NCBI GenBank assembly: GCA_003564915.1
Contig: PXDX01000122.1
Location: 1 to 12,413, forward strand
DNA length: 12,413 nt
From: a candidate division WWE3 bacterium
Lineage (GTDB): Bacteria > Patescibacteriota > WWE3 > UBA101185 > UBA10185
Reading direction: 5' to 3'
Shown: positions 1-6,649 of the stretch, piece by piece
How positions within the stretch are numbered: position 1 is the first letter of the stretch
Layout: every line of letters begins with the position of its first letter
The notes under the pieces: model-generated
The model's database searches: none
What the model was told of the DNA's origin: nothing
What the model saw: only the letters and a program-made list of their open reading frames with translations
Made by a program: the position numbers and the translations under genes

Positions 1-43
1 ACCGTACATATAGGCGCTTTGTTGATTTTAAGCTTCTAATTTA

Positions 44-54
44 CCCCCCCCCCC
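44..54. repeat. C11 homopolymer tract (G11 on minus strand)
   Basis: Eleven consecutive C residues lie in the gene-free left edge (1-167), downstream of cysS. Read on the minus strand this is a G11 run. No ORF of useful length crosses it. The rest of 1-167 shows no convincing gene, tRNA or terminator: a T-rich stretch follows cysS on the minus strand but no good GC stem precedes it. The tract could be a length-variable (slipped-strand) site or a sequencing or assembly artefact. Confidence 0.6.
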
Positions 55-167
55 TCTTTTCTCTTGGGAGTTTCGCCTTCTACCAAAATAGTACACGGTT
101 CATATACAAGACATGCTTTACTATACGAAGGAAAAAATAGACCCGAATTCTTTAGATGAATCAAAAT

Positions 168-1556
168 TTAGAATTTCTTCTTCACCTTAAACCCATCAAT
201 TTCATCTTCAACCACAAAGCCTCGCTCCTCGATTTCTTTTCTGATAACGTCCGCTTTATCCCAGATACCATTTCTTCTGTATTGTTCGCGGGTTTTCGCC
301 AAATCCATTATCTCCTGGGGAATTTCATAACCAATGTAACTTTCAAGATCCAGACCCAATACTTCATCAAAATATAACAAAGTAACAATTTTATCCCCTT
401 CCGATACATCGCTTTTGATGAGATCCCAAACAGCAGCTAGTGCTTTGGGCATATTCAGATCCTCCAGCAAGGCCTCCTCAAATCTAAAGACATGATCAGG
501 AGAAAGTTGTCCTCCTTCTTGTTTATAACCGCTAAGAATGTTCCGTAATCTTTCCATTGCTGATTTGGCTGCACCCAAGGCATCCCAAGTGAAATTTAGC
601 GGCGATCTGTAGTGAGCTCCTAAATAAAAATACCTCAAATCCATTGGAGAATACCCTCTTTCTTCTATATCATAAAGTGTATAGGCATTCCCCAAGCTCT
701 TGCTCATTCTACCTTCATCCACCAATAAAAATGCGCCGTGGACCCAATAGTTCACGAATTTCTTCCCTGTAGCGGCTTCGCTCTGGGCTATTTCATTTTG
801 ATGGTGGATCATTTTTAGATCCTCTCCACCCACATGGAGGTCAACGGTTTCCCCAAGCTCCGACATACACATTGCCGAACATTCCAAATGCCACCCGGGA
901 AATCCCTTCCCCCAAGGAGAGTTCCATTCCTGCCATCTTTTGGAGTCCCTGGGAGAGAATTTCCAAAGTGCAAAGTCCGTGGGATTCTTTTTTTCGGGGT
1001 TCACCTCTACGCGTGCCCCCTCCTTAATCTTCTTATCATCCAATCCGGAGAGCTTACCATAATCCGGAAACTTTCCGGTGTCAAAGTACACTCCATCAGA
1101 AGTTTCGTACGTAAAACTTTTAGACTCCAGAACCTTTATGAGGTTTATTTGCTCAGAAATATACTCCGTGGCTCTAGTAAATTTCGTCGGTTTGAGTAAA
1201 TTTAGTTTCCGAATACCATCCTTAAAATCCCTAATATAGAAACTAGCAATATCCGTTGCGCTCTTACCTTCTCTTTCGGCTGCTTTTTCTATACGATCCT
1301 CACCTACATCTGCATCGCCTAAATTATCGCCACTTAAATGCCCGACATCGGTCAGGTTCATTATGTACTTAACGTTGAATTTTTTATATAACAAAGTCCG
1401 GTACAGAATGTCCCCCAAAACGTACGTACGATAATTCCCTACGGTAACATAGTCGTAAACAGTGGGACCGCAAACATACATGGTCACCAGGTCAGGGTCC
1501 TGGGGAACAAATTCCTCGATTTCCCGAGTAAGAGAGTTGTACAATTTGAGCTCCAT
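168..1556 (-). CDS. cysS: Cysteinyl-tRNA synthetase with variant HIGH motif
   Basis: Class I aminoacyl-tRNA synthetase that charges tRNA-Cys with cysteine in the cytoplasm. At 462 aa it is full length. The N-terminal block CGPTVYDY (C29-Y36) is diagnostic for CysRS, and the expected zinc ligands are present: C29, C226, H251 and E255, at family spacing. The ATP-binding HIGH signature (usually HIGN or HIGH in CysRS) reads TVGN at 38-41, so its first His is Thr; the KMSKS loop reads RMSKS at 283-287. NLTDVGH (67-73) and the PGWHLECSAM block (220-229) are typical. The C-terminal part (about 330-462) is the helical anticodon-binding region. The ATG at 1556 has no Shine-Dalgarno but has an extended -10 box 6 nt upstream, so a leaderless transcript is likely. 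It is last in the minus-strand series, 92 bp after recR. The family call is secure; activity with the Thr variant is inferred. Confidence 0.96.
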   Translation of the reverse strand: MELKLYNSLTREIEEFVPQDPDLVTMYVCGPTVYDYVTVGNYRTYVLGDILYRTLLYKKFNVKYIMNLTDVGHLSGDNLGDADVGEDRIEKAAEREGKSATDIASFYIRDFKDGIRKLNLLKPTKFTRATEYISEQINLIKVLESKSFTYETSDGVYFDTGKFPDYGKLSGLDDKKIKEGARVEVNPEKKNPTDFALWKFSPRDSKRWQEWNSPWGKGFPGWHLECSAMCMSELGETVDLHVGGEDLKMIHHQNEIAQSEAATGKKFVNYWVHGAFLLVDEGRMSKSLGNAYTLYDIEERGYSPMDLRYFYLGAHYRSPLNFTWDALGAAKSAMERLRNILSGYKQEGGQLSPDHVFRFEEALLEDLNMPKALAAVWDLIKSDVSEGDKIVTLLYFDEVLGLDLESYIGYEIPQEIMDLAKTREQYRRNGIWDKADVIRKEIEERGFVVEDEIDGFKVKKKF

Positions 1557-1562
1557 ACAATT

Positions 1563-1571
1563 ATTTTAGCA
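1563..1571 (-). promoter_or_regulatory. Extended -10 promoter of cysS, leaderless geometry
   Basis: Minus-strand TGC-TAAAAT (1571-1563) followed by 6 nt and then the cysS ATG. Normal -10 to +1 spacing puts transcription start on the A of the ATG. No clear -35 and no Shine-Dalgarno are visible. The same geometry occurs before recR, frr and the phosphotransferase gene. Confidence 0.55.
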
Positions 1572-1648
1572 CAGCGATTGGAGAGTATGTAAGATGTATC
1601 TGCTTGAATTCAATCAAAAAGCTTTGATAATAAGAATCCGCCACCGCA

Positions 1649-2269
1649 CTAAATCTCTTTTCTTCCATCCAAAGCTCTGGATAAAGTATTGTCGTCAGCG
1701 TATTCAATATCCCCTCCTACAGGTAATCCCCTACCTATACGAGTTATGACTATCTTATCCGAATCATACCTTTCCCTCAAAAGATCTTGAATAAAATGAG
1801 CGGTTGATTCCCCTTCCATGCTGGCGTTCGTTGCCAACACAATTTCTACCGGAACGACTTCGTCACGAATTAGCTCTTTGATCCTTTTTAACAAACTTTC
1901 AATATAGATATCTTCCGGGCCAATATAACTTAAAGGATCAATTAAGCCGTGTAATACATGATAATGACCGTTATAATCTGTTTTTTCTAGGGCTACTACA
2001 TCCAAAGGAGAGGCAACAACCAAGATTTGATTTCTAACTCTGGAAGAATCTTTACAGACCGAGCAGAAAGTTTCTTCTGAAATATTCTTACAATTCTCGC
2101 ACAAACAAGTCCTCTCTTTTAGGCCGGAGATCAAACCACCAAAATTCTTCAACTCTTCGTCCGGAAAACTTAACAAATAAAAAACCAATCTCTGGGCAGT
2201 TTTGGGGCCTACTCCGGGGAGCCGCTCAAAATAATCTATTAAATCCTGGACTATATTTGGAAAAGTCAC
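1649..2269 (-). CDS. recR: Recombination mediator protein RecR
   Basis: RecR acts with RecO (and RecF) to load RecA onto SSB-coated single-stranded DNA during gap repair. The 206-aa length is normal. The order is an N-terminal helix-hairpin-helix region with LPGVGPKTAQR (17-27), a C4 zinc finger (C57, C60, C69, C72), a Toprim domain (about 80-175) with YHVLHGLIDPL (103-113), and a C-terminal LPVGGDIEYAD segment. In the Toprim strand where many RecR proteins have VVE, this one reads VVA (A86), so an acidic residue seems to be lost; D90 and E95 remain. The start is GTG at 2269, without a Shine-Dalgarno. It lies 12 bp after dnaX, the usual dnaX-recR pairing, but the ybaB gene often found between them is absent. 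The dnaX TGA stop forms part of its candidate extended -10 box. Confidence 0.96.
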   Translation of the reverse strand: MTFPNIVQDLIDYFERLPGVGPKTAQRLVFYLLSFPDEELKNFGGLISGLKERTCLCENCKNISEETFCSVCKDSSRVRNQILVVASPLDVVALEKTDYNGHYHVLHGLIDPLSYIGPEDIYIESLLKRIKELIRDEVVPVEIVLATNASMEGESTAHFIQDLLRERYDSDKIVITRIGRGLPVGGDIEYADDNTLSRALDGRKEI

Positions 2270-2275
2270 TTTTGA

Positions 2276-2284
2276 ATTCTATCA
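2276..2284 (-). promoter_or_regulatory. Extended -10 promoter of recR overlapping the dnaX stop codon
   Basis: Minus-strand TGA-TAGAAT (2284-2276), then 6 nt, then the recR GTG. The TGA is the dnaX stop codon and doubles as the TGN element. The spacing is the same as at cysS, frr and the phosphotransferase gene, which predicts a leaderless recR mRNA initiating within the operon. Confidence 0.45.
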
Positions 2285-3937
2285 AAGTGGAAGACCTCCA
2301 TCAAAAACCTCAAGCAAAGACTCATCCATATCCATTTGAGTGCCTGATTTCCCTGGGACAACTAAATTTAAATCCGTCAGATTGCCAGTTTCTCTCTTTC
2401 TTTTATTTGGAGTAGATTCCTCTTTGACACGACAGGAAAAGCCTAAAGAGCAACTGAAGATCTCCGAAAGAACCTTTTCGACGATCTTTCTGTTCTTTGT
2501 GCACTCAAGGCGATCTTTGTGAAAAGCAAAATGAACTTCCAGAATTACCAATGAACCCTGCACATCGACCGGGGAAGCGGTTTTCAATAAAGCTCTAACC
2601 GAATTGTTATGTTTTGTTGAAGCTTGGAGAACTTTCTTCCAGGAGTTTTTTATTTCGTCAATACTGGGAATTTCCTTACCGTCTTCGGATTTATCGTCAC
2701 CCAAAACGGTCGTTACTTCCTCATTTTTTTTACTGTTCTTGGTCTTATTTTTTTCCGAAGAATCGGACTTATTTCCGGCACTTTTAGATTTTTTGGTCTT
2801 CCCCTTCTCTCTGTTCTTAACACTAATTTCTCCGTTTCCACCGCCATCACCGCCATCACTACTCCGCTCAAAATCATTTCCCCATAAAGAACACATATCA
2901 GCAACCACCAATTCCAACGGAAGAACATTAACGCCGGACTTGCCTGTCTGATCATAGGCTTCCAAAAACTTCCCGGTAGCGTGAACCAGATCTGCAACAC
3001 TTAATGCATCGGCTTGGATCTGCATTTCTGAATGAATATCATCCGTTACCTCATCGGATATACCGTCGGCTCCCGACTTGATAAACAATAAAGATTTTAA
3101 ATAATCAAGTAAATGAACCAACCAGCTCTGCATATCCGTCCCCTGCGAATACTTCTTTTCCAGATAATTTAGACCGGATGCGGCATCAGCGTCAATCAAA
3201 AAATTCACAAATTGTATATATTCATCGTAAGAACTTCCCCCAACAAGACTGTCCGCTTCAAATCCTCCCTGGATGACTTGCTGCAGCATGGTTTCCGCAT
3301 CGCGATAACCTCCAAAAGAGGCTTTTGCAATTCTCCTTAAAGTACTAGCAGGAACTTCTACTCCCTCCTCTTCAGATATCATCAACAATTTATTCATCAA
3401 TTGATCAATGGAAGCTCGTTTGAAATTAAAGATCTGGCAACGGGATTTGATCGTGTCTAAAACTTTGGAGGGTTCAGTCGTACATAGAACAAACATTGCG
3501 TGGTTCGGAGGTTCCTCTAAAGTCTTTAACAGAGCATTAAAGGCCTCGGTAGTAAGCATGTGAACCTCATCTATAATATATACTTTGGTACTCCCTTGCG
3601 AAGGAGCCAAATTGACCCTATCCCTTAAGGAGCGAATATCATCTATTCCTCTGTTACTTGCGGCATCAATCTCTATCAGATCCATATGAGACCCTCCCTT
3701 TATGGCAATACAGTTTTGACACTCCCCACAAGGATCGCCGCTCTTATCTAAATTCAGGCAATTAGCCGCTTTGGCCAATATTCTGGCCGCGGTAGTTTTT
3801 CCGGTTCCCCGTGATCCTACAAAAAGATATGCATGAGAGATCCTATCATTCTTAACTTGGTTGGCCAACGCCTTTGCAGCGGGATTAGGTTCAATGAACT
3901 CGCTAAATTTTTGCGGCCTGTACTTTAGATAAAACAT
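2282..3937 (-). CDS. dnaX: DNA polymerase III subunit tau (gamma/tau), clamp loader ATPase
   Basis: AAA+ motor of the clamp loader, which opens and loads the sliding clamp during replication. The 551-aa product has Walker A GSRGTGKT (41-48), the DnaX zinc module (C60, C70, C73, C76), Walker B with DE at 123-124, the SRC motif (165-167) and a sensor-2-like GGYRDA (209-214). Domain III runs to about 355. A Gly/Ser/Lys-rich low-complexity linker follows (about 359-405), then a tau-type C-terminal domain (about 423-515) and a short tail. The linker contains A7 and A8 runs that could produce a shorter gamma-like form (see separate entries). The start MFYLKYRPQKF matches the family N-terminus. No Shine-Dalgarno precedes the ATG; a TATAGA box sits 7 nt upstream. 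It lies 40 bp after pth and 12 bp before recR. Confidence 0.97.
   Translation of the reverse strand: MFYLKYRPQKFSEFIEPNPAAKALANQVKNDRISHAYLFVGSRGTGKTTAARILAKAANCLNLDKSGDPCGECQNCIAIKGGSHMDLIEIDAASNRGIDDIRSLRDRVNLAPSQGSTKVYIIDEVHMLTTEAFNALLKTLEEPPNHAMFVLCTTEPSKVLDTIKSRCQIFNFKRASIDQLMNKLLMISEEEGVEVPASTLRRIAKASFGGYRDAETMLQQVIQGGFEADSLVGGSSYDEYIQFVNFLIDADAASGLNYLEKKYSQGTDMQSWLVHLLDYLKSLLFIKSGADGISDEVTDDIHSEMQIQADALSVADLVHATGKFLEAYDQTGKSGVNVLPLELVVADMCSLWGNDFERSSDGGDGGGNGEISVKNREKGKTKKSKSAGNKSDSSEKNKTKNSKKNEEVTTVLGDDKSEDGKEIPSIDEIKNSWKKVLQASTKHNNSVRALLKTASPVDVQGSLVILEVHFAFHKDRLECTKNRKIVEKVLSEIFSCSLGFSCRVKEESTPNKRKRETGNLTDLNLVVPGKSGTQMDMDESLLEVFDGGLPL
2678..2710 (-). promoter_or_regulatory. Hairpin downstream of the dnaX A8 run
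   Basis: On the minus strand, ACCGTTTTGG (2710-2701) pairs with CCGAAGACGGT (2688-2678): ten base pairs, with one G-U pair and one bulged G, and a 12-nt loop. It begins 12 nt after the A8 slippery site. That is the layout of a -1 frameshift stimulator, although the spacer is longer than the usual 5-9 nt. Confidence 0.45.
2721..2731 (-). promoter_or_regulatory. A8 slippery run in dnaX with -1-frame UGA
   Basis: Minus-strand A8 (2731-2724) is read in frame as K403, K404, N405 (AAA AAA AAT), containing the heptamer A AAA AAT. A -1 slip makes the next codon TGA (2723-2721), ending the protein at 405 aa. Transcriptional slippage at A8 could also shift the frame. A strong hairpin lies 12 nt downstream. 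Confidence 0.5.
2745..2767 (-). promoter_or_regulatory. Hairpin plus A7 slippery run in dnaX with -1-frame UAA
   Basis: On the minus strand, TCCGA (2767-2763), loop TTCT, then TCGGA (2758-2754) form a perfect 5-bp stem running directly into A7 (2754-2748). The in-frame codons are E395, K396, N397 (GAA AAA AAT). A -1 slip on A AAA AAT makes the next codon TAA (2747-2745), giving a 397-aa product that keeps all AAA+ domains and loses the tau C-terminal domain. Confidence 0.5.
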
Positions 3938-3944
3938 ACAAAAG

Positions 3945-3950
3945 TCTATA
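3945..3950 (-). promoter_or_regulatory. Possible -10 box for dnaX
   Basis: Minus-strand TATAGA (3950-3945) ends 7 nt before the dnaX ATG, which has no Shine-Dalgarno. A TTAGGA hexamer 17 nt further upstream is a weak -35. Transcription would begin within a base or two of the ATG. The match is weaker than at cysS, recR and frr. Confidence 0.3.
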
Positions 3951-3977
3951 CAAAGTTTAAGTTATCATCCTAAAAAC

Positions 3978-4478
3978 TTAATATCCACTAATAGGAAGCG
4001 GAACATTTTGAAGTTCTTCCAATTCTTGAGACGTAAATTCGGTCAAAACCCAATCTCCCATATCGATTCGAATATTTTTGGGTCTTCCTATACCCACACG
4101 GTAACGCCAAAAATCTTTTGATTTCAAAGAAACTATTACATCTTCAACGCCGAGATGACCGGCAGATCCAACATTTTTTTGCAACTTGATCTCCCCAAAA
4201 GGTAGATCCAGTTCATCGTGGATTACAATCAAATCCTCTAAAGATAATTTATAATAATTGACCAAGTAAGAAACGGATATTCCTGAACGATTCATGAATG
4301 TCTGGGGCTTAACCAGAAGAATATCCCCAAAAGAGGACACTTCGGCTTGAGATCGCTTATCATAACGCCAAGTTAAATCCCTATCCTGGGAAAAATTATC
4401 CAAAAGAATAAATCCAACATTGTGGCGAGTTCTTTCATATTTTTTACCGGGATTTCCAAGTCCAACTACAATCTTCAT
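3978..4478 (-). CDS. pth: Peptidyl-tRNA hydrolase
   Basis: Hydrolyses peptidyl-tRNAs that drop off the ribosome, recycling the tRNA. At 166 aa it is somewhat shorter than the usual 185-195 aa, the loss being at the C-terminus. The N-terminal VGLGNPGKKYERTRHNVGF region gives N10 and the catalytic H19; KPQTFMNRSG (57-66) contains N63, and HDELDLPFG (87-95) contains the catalytic Asp D88. One oddity: the conserved GHNG motif, whose Asn contacts the substrate in the E. coli enzyme, reads GHLG (107-110), so that Asn is Leu. The ATG overlaps the ybeY stop as ATGA, so the two genes are probably translationally coupled; AAGG 6 nt upstream could serve as a Shine-Dalgarno. Confidence 0.95.
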   Translation of the reverse strand: MKIVVGLGNPGKKYERTRHNVGFILLDNFSQDRDLTWRYDKRSQAEVSSFGDILLVKPQTFMNRSGISVSYLVNYYKLSLEDLIVIHDELDLPFGEIKLQKNVGSAGHLGVEDVIVSLKSKDFWRYRVGIGRPKNIRIDMGDWVLTEFTSQELEELQNVPLPISGY

Positions 4479-4831
4479 TGAGAACCTTCTCCCCCATCAT
4501 CCCTATCTTCATCATCATTGGTATGATCAATCCCAAGCAGATGGAGAACACCGTGTTCCACCAATGCAGCGATTTCGTGCTTTACATCATTATCATATTC
4601 GGGAGCTTGTCTCTCAGCTTGCTCAACATTAACAACCACATCTCCAAGATGGTATATACTCTCGTCTATCTGCTCGTCAATATTAAATGACAATACATCC
4701 GTAGGGTGATCTTTGTCCCGATATTCCAGATTGAGATCGTGAACCTGTTCATCTCCCGTCAAAACAATTGTTATGATAGTTCTACCTCTCCTTGCATTTT
4801 TTAGTGGAACACTTTCATCAACCTTTGACAT
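4475..4831 (-). CDS. ybeY: Endoribonuclease YbeY (16S rRNA maturation and ribosome quality control)
   Basis: Zinc-dependent endoribonuclease needed for 16S rRNA 3'-end maturation in many bacteria. The metal-binding signature HGVLHLLGIDH (93-103) is intact, with H93, H97 and H103. Upstream, LEYRDKDHPTDVLSF (35-49) matches the family. At 118 aa it is shorter than the usual 140-160 aa. The N-terminus has only about 23 residues before the first conserved strand, and the C-terminus is a short acidic tail after the last His. The ATG at 4831 lies 8 nt after the yqeY stop, and the TAAGGA that includes that stop probably serves as the Shine-Dalgarno. The stop overlaps the pth ATG. The rpsU-yqeY-ybeY order is known from other bacteria, but phoH and era, often found next to ybeY, are missing. 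Confidence 0.95.
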   Translation of the reverse strand: MSKVDESVPLKNARRGRTIITIVLTGDEQVHDLNLEYRDKDHPTDVLSFNIDEQIDESIYHLGDVVVNVEQAERQAPEYDNDVKHEIAALVEHGVLHLLGIDHTNDDEDRDDGGEGSQ

Positions 4832-4839
4832 AATATTCC

Positions 4840-5136
4840 TTACAGGGATTCTACAAAAGACTGGAGTTCCTCCAATACCTCGAGCTCACGGGTTTCCTTA
4901 TCAACAAGATCCTCTCTATTGCCCTCACGGTAGATCTCAATGGATTCCTTGCGCTGCTTGATCTGTTTTTCAATAACCTTCAACGCATCCTTTTTGGATA
5001 GCTCGCGTTCCTCCGTGCGCAATTCTATCTCCTTGTTCTTCAGGCTGGACAATAGATACCGCAATACCGAGACTTTATCTTTCTCTCCTGATTTTTGATA
5101 TTCTATTAACTTTTCTTGGAAAGCCTTAAAGATCAT
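4840..5136 (-). CDS. yqeY: YqeY/GatB-tail-like protein, N-terminal domain only
   Basis: Member of the YqeY family, related to the tail of the GatB subunit of tRNA-dependent amidotransferase and commonly encoded beside rpsU. Its exact role is not settled. The 98 residues contain the helical N-terminal domain: the SVLRYLLSSLKNKEIE region (23-38) and the KQIKQRKESIEIYREGNREDLVDKE stretch split around residues 57-81, ending at VLEELQSFVESL. Typical members have about 148 aa with a second C-terminal domain, which is absent here. The gene ends in a clean TAA at 4840 with ybeY starting 8 nt later, so I see a shortened gene rather than a frameshift. The ATG overlaps the rpsU stop by one base (TAATG), implying translational coupling. 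Confidence 0.88.
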   Translation of the reverse strand: MIFKAFQEKLIEYQKSGEKDKVSVLRYLLSSLKNKEIELRTEERELSKKDALKVIEKQIKQRKESIEIYREGNREDLVDKETRELEVLEELQSFVESL

Positions 5137-5330
5137 TATTTGTATTTCCTTCTGTCTCTTTTAATAGCTCTAATCTTCTCTTTTTCTTTCTCTCTCTTAA
5201 TTTGGCTATCCTTCATATGGCGCTCTCTTCTCCTATATTCCTGGATTGCACCGCTTTTGTTAACAGCTGAAATAAACCTGCTTAAGGCACGTTCAAAAGG
5301 CTCTCCCTTTCTAACTTTCACCTTTGTCAC
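5136..5330 (-). CDS. rpsU: Small ribosomal subunit protein bS21
   Basis: Small basic 30S protein located near the anti-Shine-Dalgarno end of 16S rRNA. The 64 residues match the family: KVRKGEPFERALSRFISAV at the start (4-22), the SGAIQEYRRRERHMK block (26-40), and a Lys/Arg-rich helical tail. It starts with GTG at 5330, supported by a strong GGAGG (within 5343-5347) about 12 nt upstream; no other in-frame start fits that site. It heads the rpsU-yqeY-ybeY-pth series and is separated from rseP by a 144-bp gap holding a promoter and a large inverted repeat. Its presence suggests that Shine-Dalgarno recognition is retained, even though several neighbouring genes look leaderless. Confidence 0.94.
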   Translation of the reverse strand: MTKVKVRKGEPFERALSRFISAVNKSGAIQEYRRRERHMKDSQIKREKEKEKIRAIKRDRRKYK

Positions 5331-5381
5331 GAAATAAAAACACCTCCATGCTTAAAATAAAAAAATCTAATCACTATGCAT

Positions 5382-5465
5382 TCTTGAGTATAAAACGTGG
5401 ATACCGGTTATGCAAATTAAATCACCTTATAATTAGCTGTTGCATAAGGTATAACGTACTCAAGA
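5382..5465. repeat. Large imperfect inverted repeat between rseP and rpsU
   Basis: TCTTGAGTA (5382-5390) pairs with TACTCAAGA (5457-5465). Further in, ATACC (5401-5405) pairs with GGTAT (5448-5452), and TTATGCAA (5408-5415) with TTGCATAA (5440-5447), leaving a 24-nt apical AT-rich segment. Together this is 22 bp of stem with one internal loop and a GG bulge. It begins 9 nt after the rseP stop in the direction of transcription. No U-tract follows the 3' arm directly, so it is not a standard intrinsic terminator. It could be a processing or stability structure, or a remnant of a small palindromic element. Confidence 0.6.
5387..5415 (-). promoter_or_regulatory. Promoter of the rpsU operon
   Basis: Minus-strand TTGCAT (5415-5410), 17-bp spacer, TATACT (5392-5387). 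The predicted start near 5380 gives a leader of about 50 nt that contains the GGAGG ribosome-binding site. Both hexamers lie within arms of the large inverted repeat at 5382-5465. Confidence 0.55.
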
Positions 5466-5474
5466 CTATAAGGC

Positions 5475-6626
5475 TTAGTTATGGAATATTCTCGTCACGT
5501 CCCGGATCGTTACCAAGACCAAGAGTAAAAGTAAAGCCATGATCCCTACCTTATGAACCATGGTCTCGATCCTGGGGTTTATCCTTTTTCCGCGTACAGC
5601 TTCTATAACTACAAAAACTATCCTTCCCCCATCAAGTGCCGGAAGCGGAAGAATGTTTAAAAACGCAAGACTTATTGAGATAAGTGCTGTTAAATCTATC
5701 AAGGAGAGAGCCGTATCCATTGTAGGAGAAACGACAACGGCATCAACAATGGAATATATGCCTACCGGACCGGCAACGGTTTCGGCTAGAGGTTCGACAC
5801 TTCCCTCCGTCACTGAAAAACCTATTAAACGGGATAAGGTGTTGATCGAATATGCGAGCACATTATAAGTGTGAAGAAATCCTGATGTTGCTCTTTCTCC
5901 CAAGCTTTCATAATTCAACTGAACCGAAGTTCCTAAAAAAACCCCTAATACGGGGGCTCCTCCAGCCTCCTCCACGTAAGGAGTAACTAAAACTTCTCTT
6001 GGTTCGGCCCCTCTTGTCTGCAGATCCTGGACCAATACGAAAACCTCTACACCCTCTTTATCTTCAACGGTACTTCTTACGTCCTCGACCGAATTAACGG
6101 GGGTAGAATCTATCTCCAAAATGGCATATCCAGGACGAACCGTCAGATCTTCGTCCAAGAGCGGAGACTCTTCGCTAAAACCAAAAATAACAGTATTAAT
6201 CTCCTCCGTTTGCCCAAACCTAAACTCATAATCAAAAATCAAGGGCATGTGCGAGGATCTAAAACCAGTTACAACCAAGAACAAATAAAAAAGGAGGACT
6301 CCAAAGGCCATGTTCATAATAACTCCAGCACTTAAAATCGAGATCCTCTGACCAGGAGTTTTTGAAAGGAAGCTACGCGGATCATTCAATTTTTCCTCGG
6401 TTACTTCAACAGCGTCTTCTCCGCGAAGACGGACAAAACCTCCGAACGGAAGCAAGTTCAAAGAGTATTCGGTCTCTCCTATTTTTTTCCCGTAGATCTT
6501 GGGAGGAATACCTAAACCAAACTCCTCAACCAAAATTCCTGATCTTTTTGCGGTAATAAAATGACCAAACTCATGAATAAGCACTAAAACCGAAAGTATT
6601 AAAATAAATATTATTAGTGACCCCAT
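5475..6626 (-). CDS. rseP: Site-2 intramembrane metalloprotease, RseP family
   Basis: Membrane zinc protease that cuts substrates inside the bilayer during envelope-stress signalling or removes remnant signal peptides. At 383 aa it has a hydrophobic N-terminal helix carrying HEFGH (18-22; zinc ligands H18 and H22, catalytic E19), FGGFVRLRGED (61-71), a second membrane segment (about 97-120), one recognisable PDZ domain (about 145-218), GPVGIYS (286-292), the third catalytic motif NILPLPALDGGR (324-335, D332 the third zinc ligand), and a last membrane helix (about 360-375). Usually rseP follows dxr and cdsA; here it follows frr directly, with a 76-bp gap. A perfect TATAAT lies 24 nt upstream of the ATG and no Shine-Dalgarno is visible. 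No anti-sigma substrate is seen in the window. Confidence 0.95.
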   Translation of the reverse strand: MGSLIIFILILSVLVLIHEFGHFITAKRSGILVEEFGLGIPPKIYGKKIGETEYSLNLLPFGGFVRLRGEDAVEVTEEKLNDPRSFLSKTPGQRISILSAGVIMNMAFGVLLFYLFLVVTGFRSSHMPLIFDYEFRFGQTEEINTVIFGFSEESPLLDEDLTVRPGYAILEIDSTPVNSVEDVRSTVEDKEGVEVFVLVQDLQTRGAEPREVLVTPYVEEAGGAPVLGVFLGTSVQLNYESLGERATSGFLHTYNVLAYSINTLSRLIGFSVTEGSVEPLAETVAGPVGIYSIVDAVVVSPTMDTALSLIDLTALISISLAFLNILPLPALDGGRIVFVVIEAVRGKRINPRIETMVHKVGIMALLLLLVLVTIRDVTRIFHN

Positions 6627-6649
6627 ACTTAATTACTTATTGATGAGAA

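Noticed and set aside
130..167. Intrinsic terminator after cysS
   Set aside because: There is a T6 run on the minus strand, but the only stem before it is about 5 weak AT-rich pairs and is not adjacent to the run.
834..1199. Long ORF on the plus strand inside cysS, and similar antisense ORFs inside dnaX, frr and rpsB
   Set aside because: They are shadows of strongly conserved minus-strand genes, with no ribosome-binding sites or recognisable motifs.
1600..1640. ATCAAA-GCTT-TTTGAT palindrome after recR as terminator
   Set aside because: The stem is AT-only at its ends, with no U-run following; probably chance in AT-rich spacer.
2282..2284. Possible UGA recoding at the end of dnaX, as in CPR lineages reading UGA as Gly
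   Set aside because: UGA ends several genes at the expected family length, and read-through of ybeY or dnaX would run into the next gene's start region.
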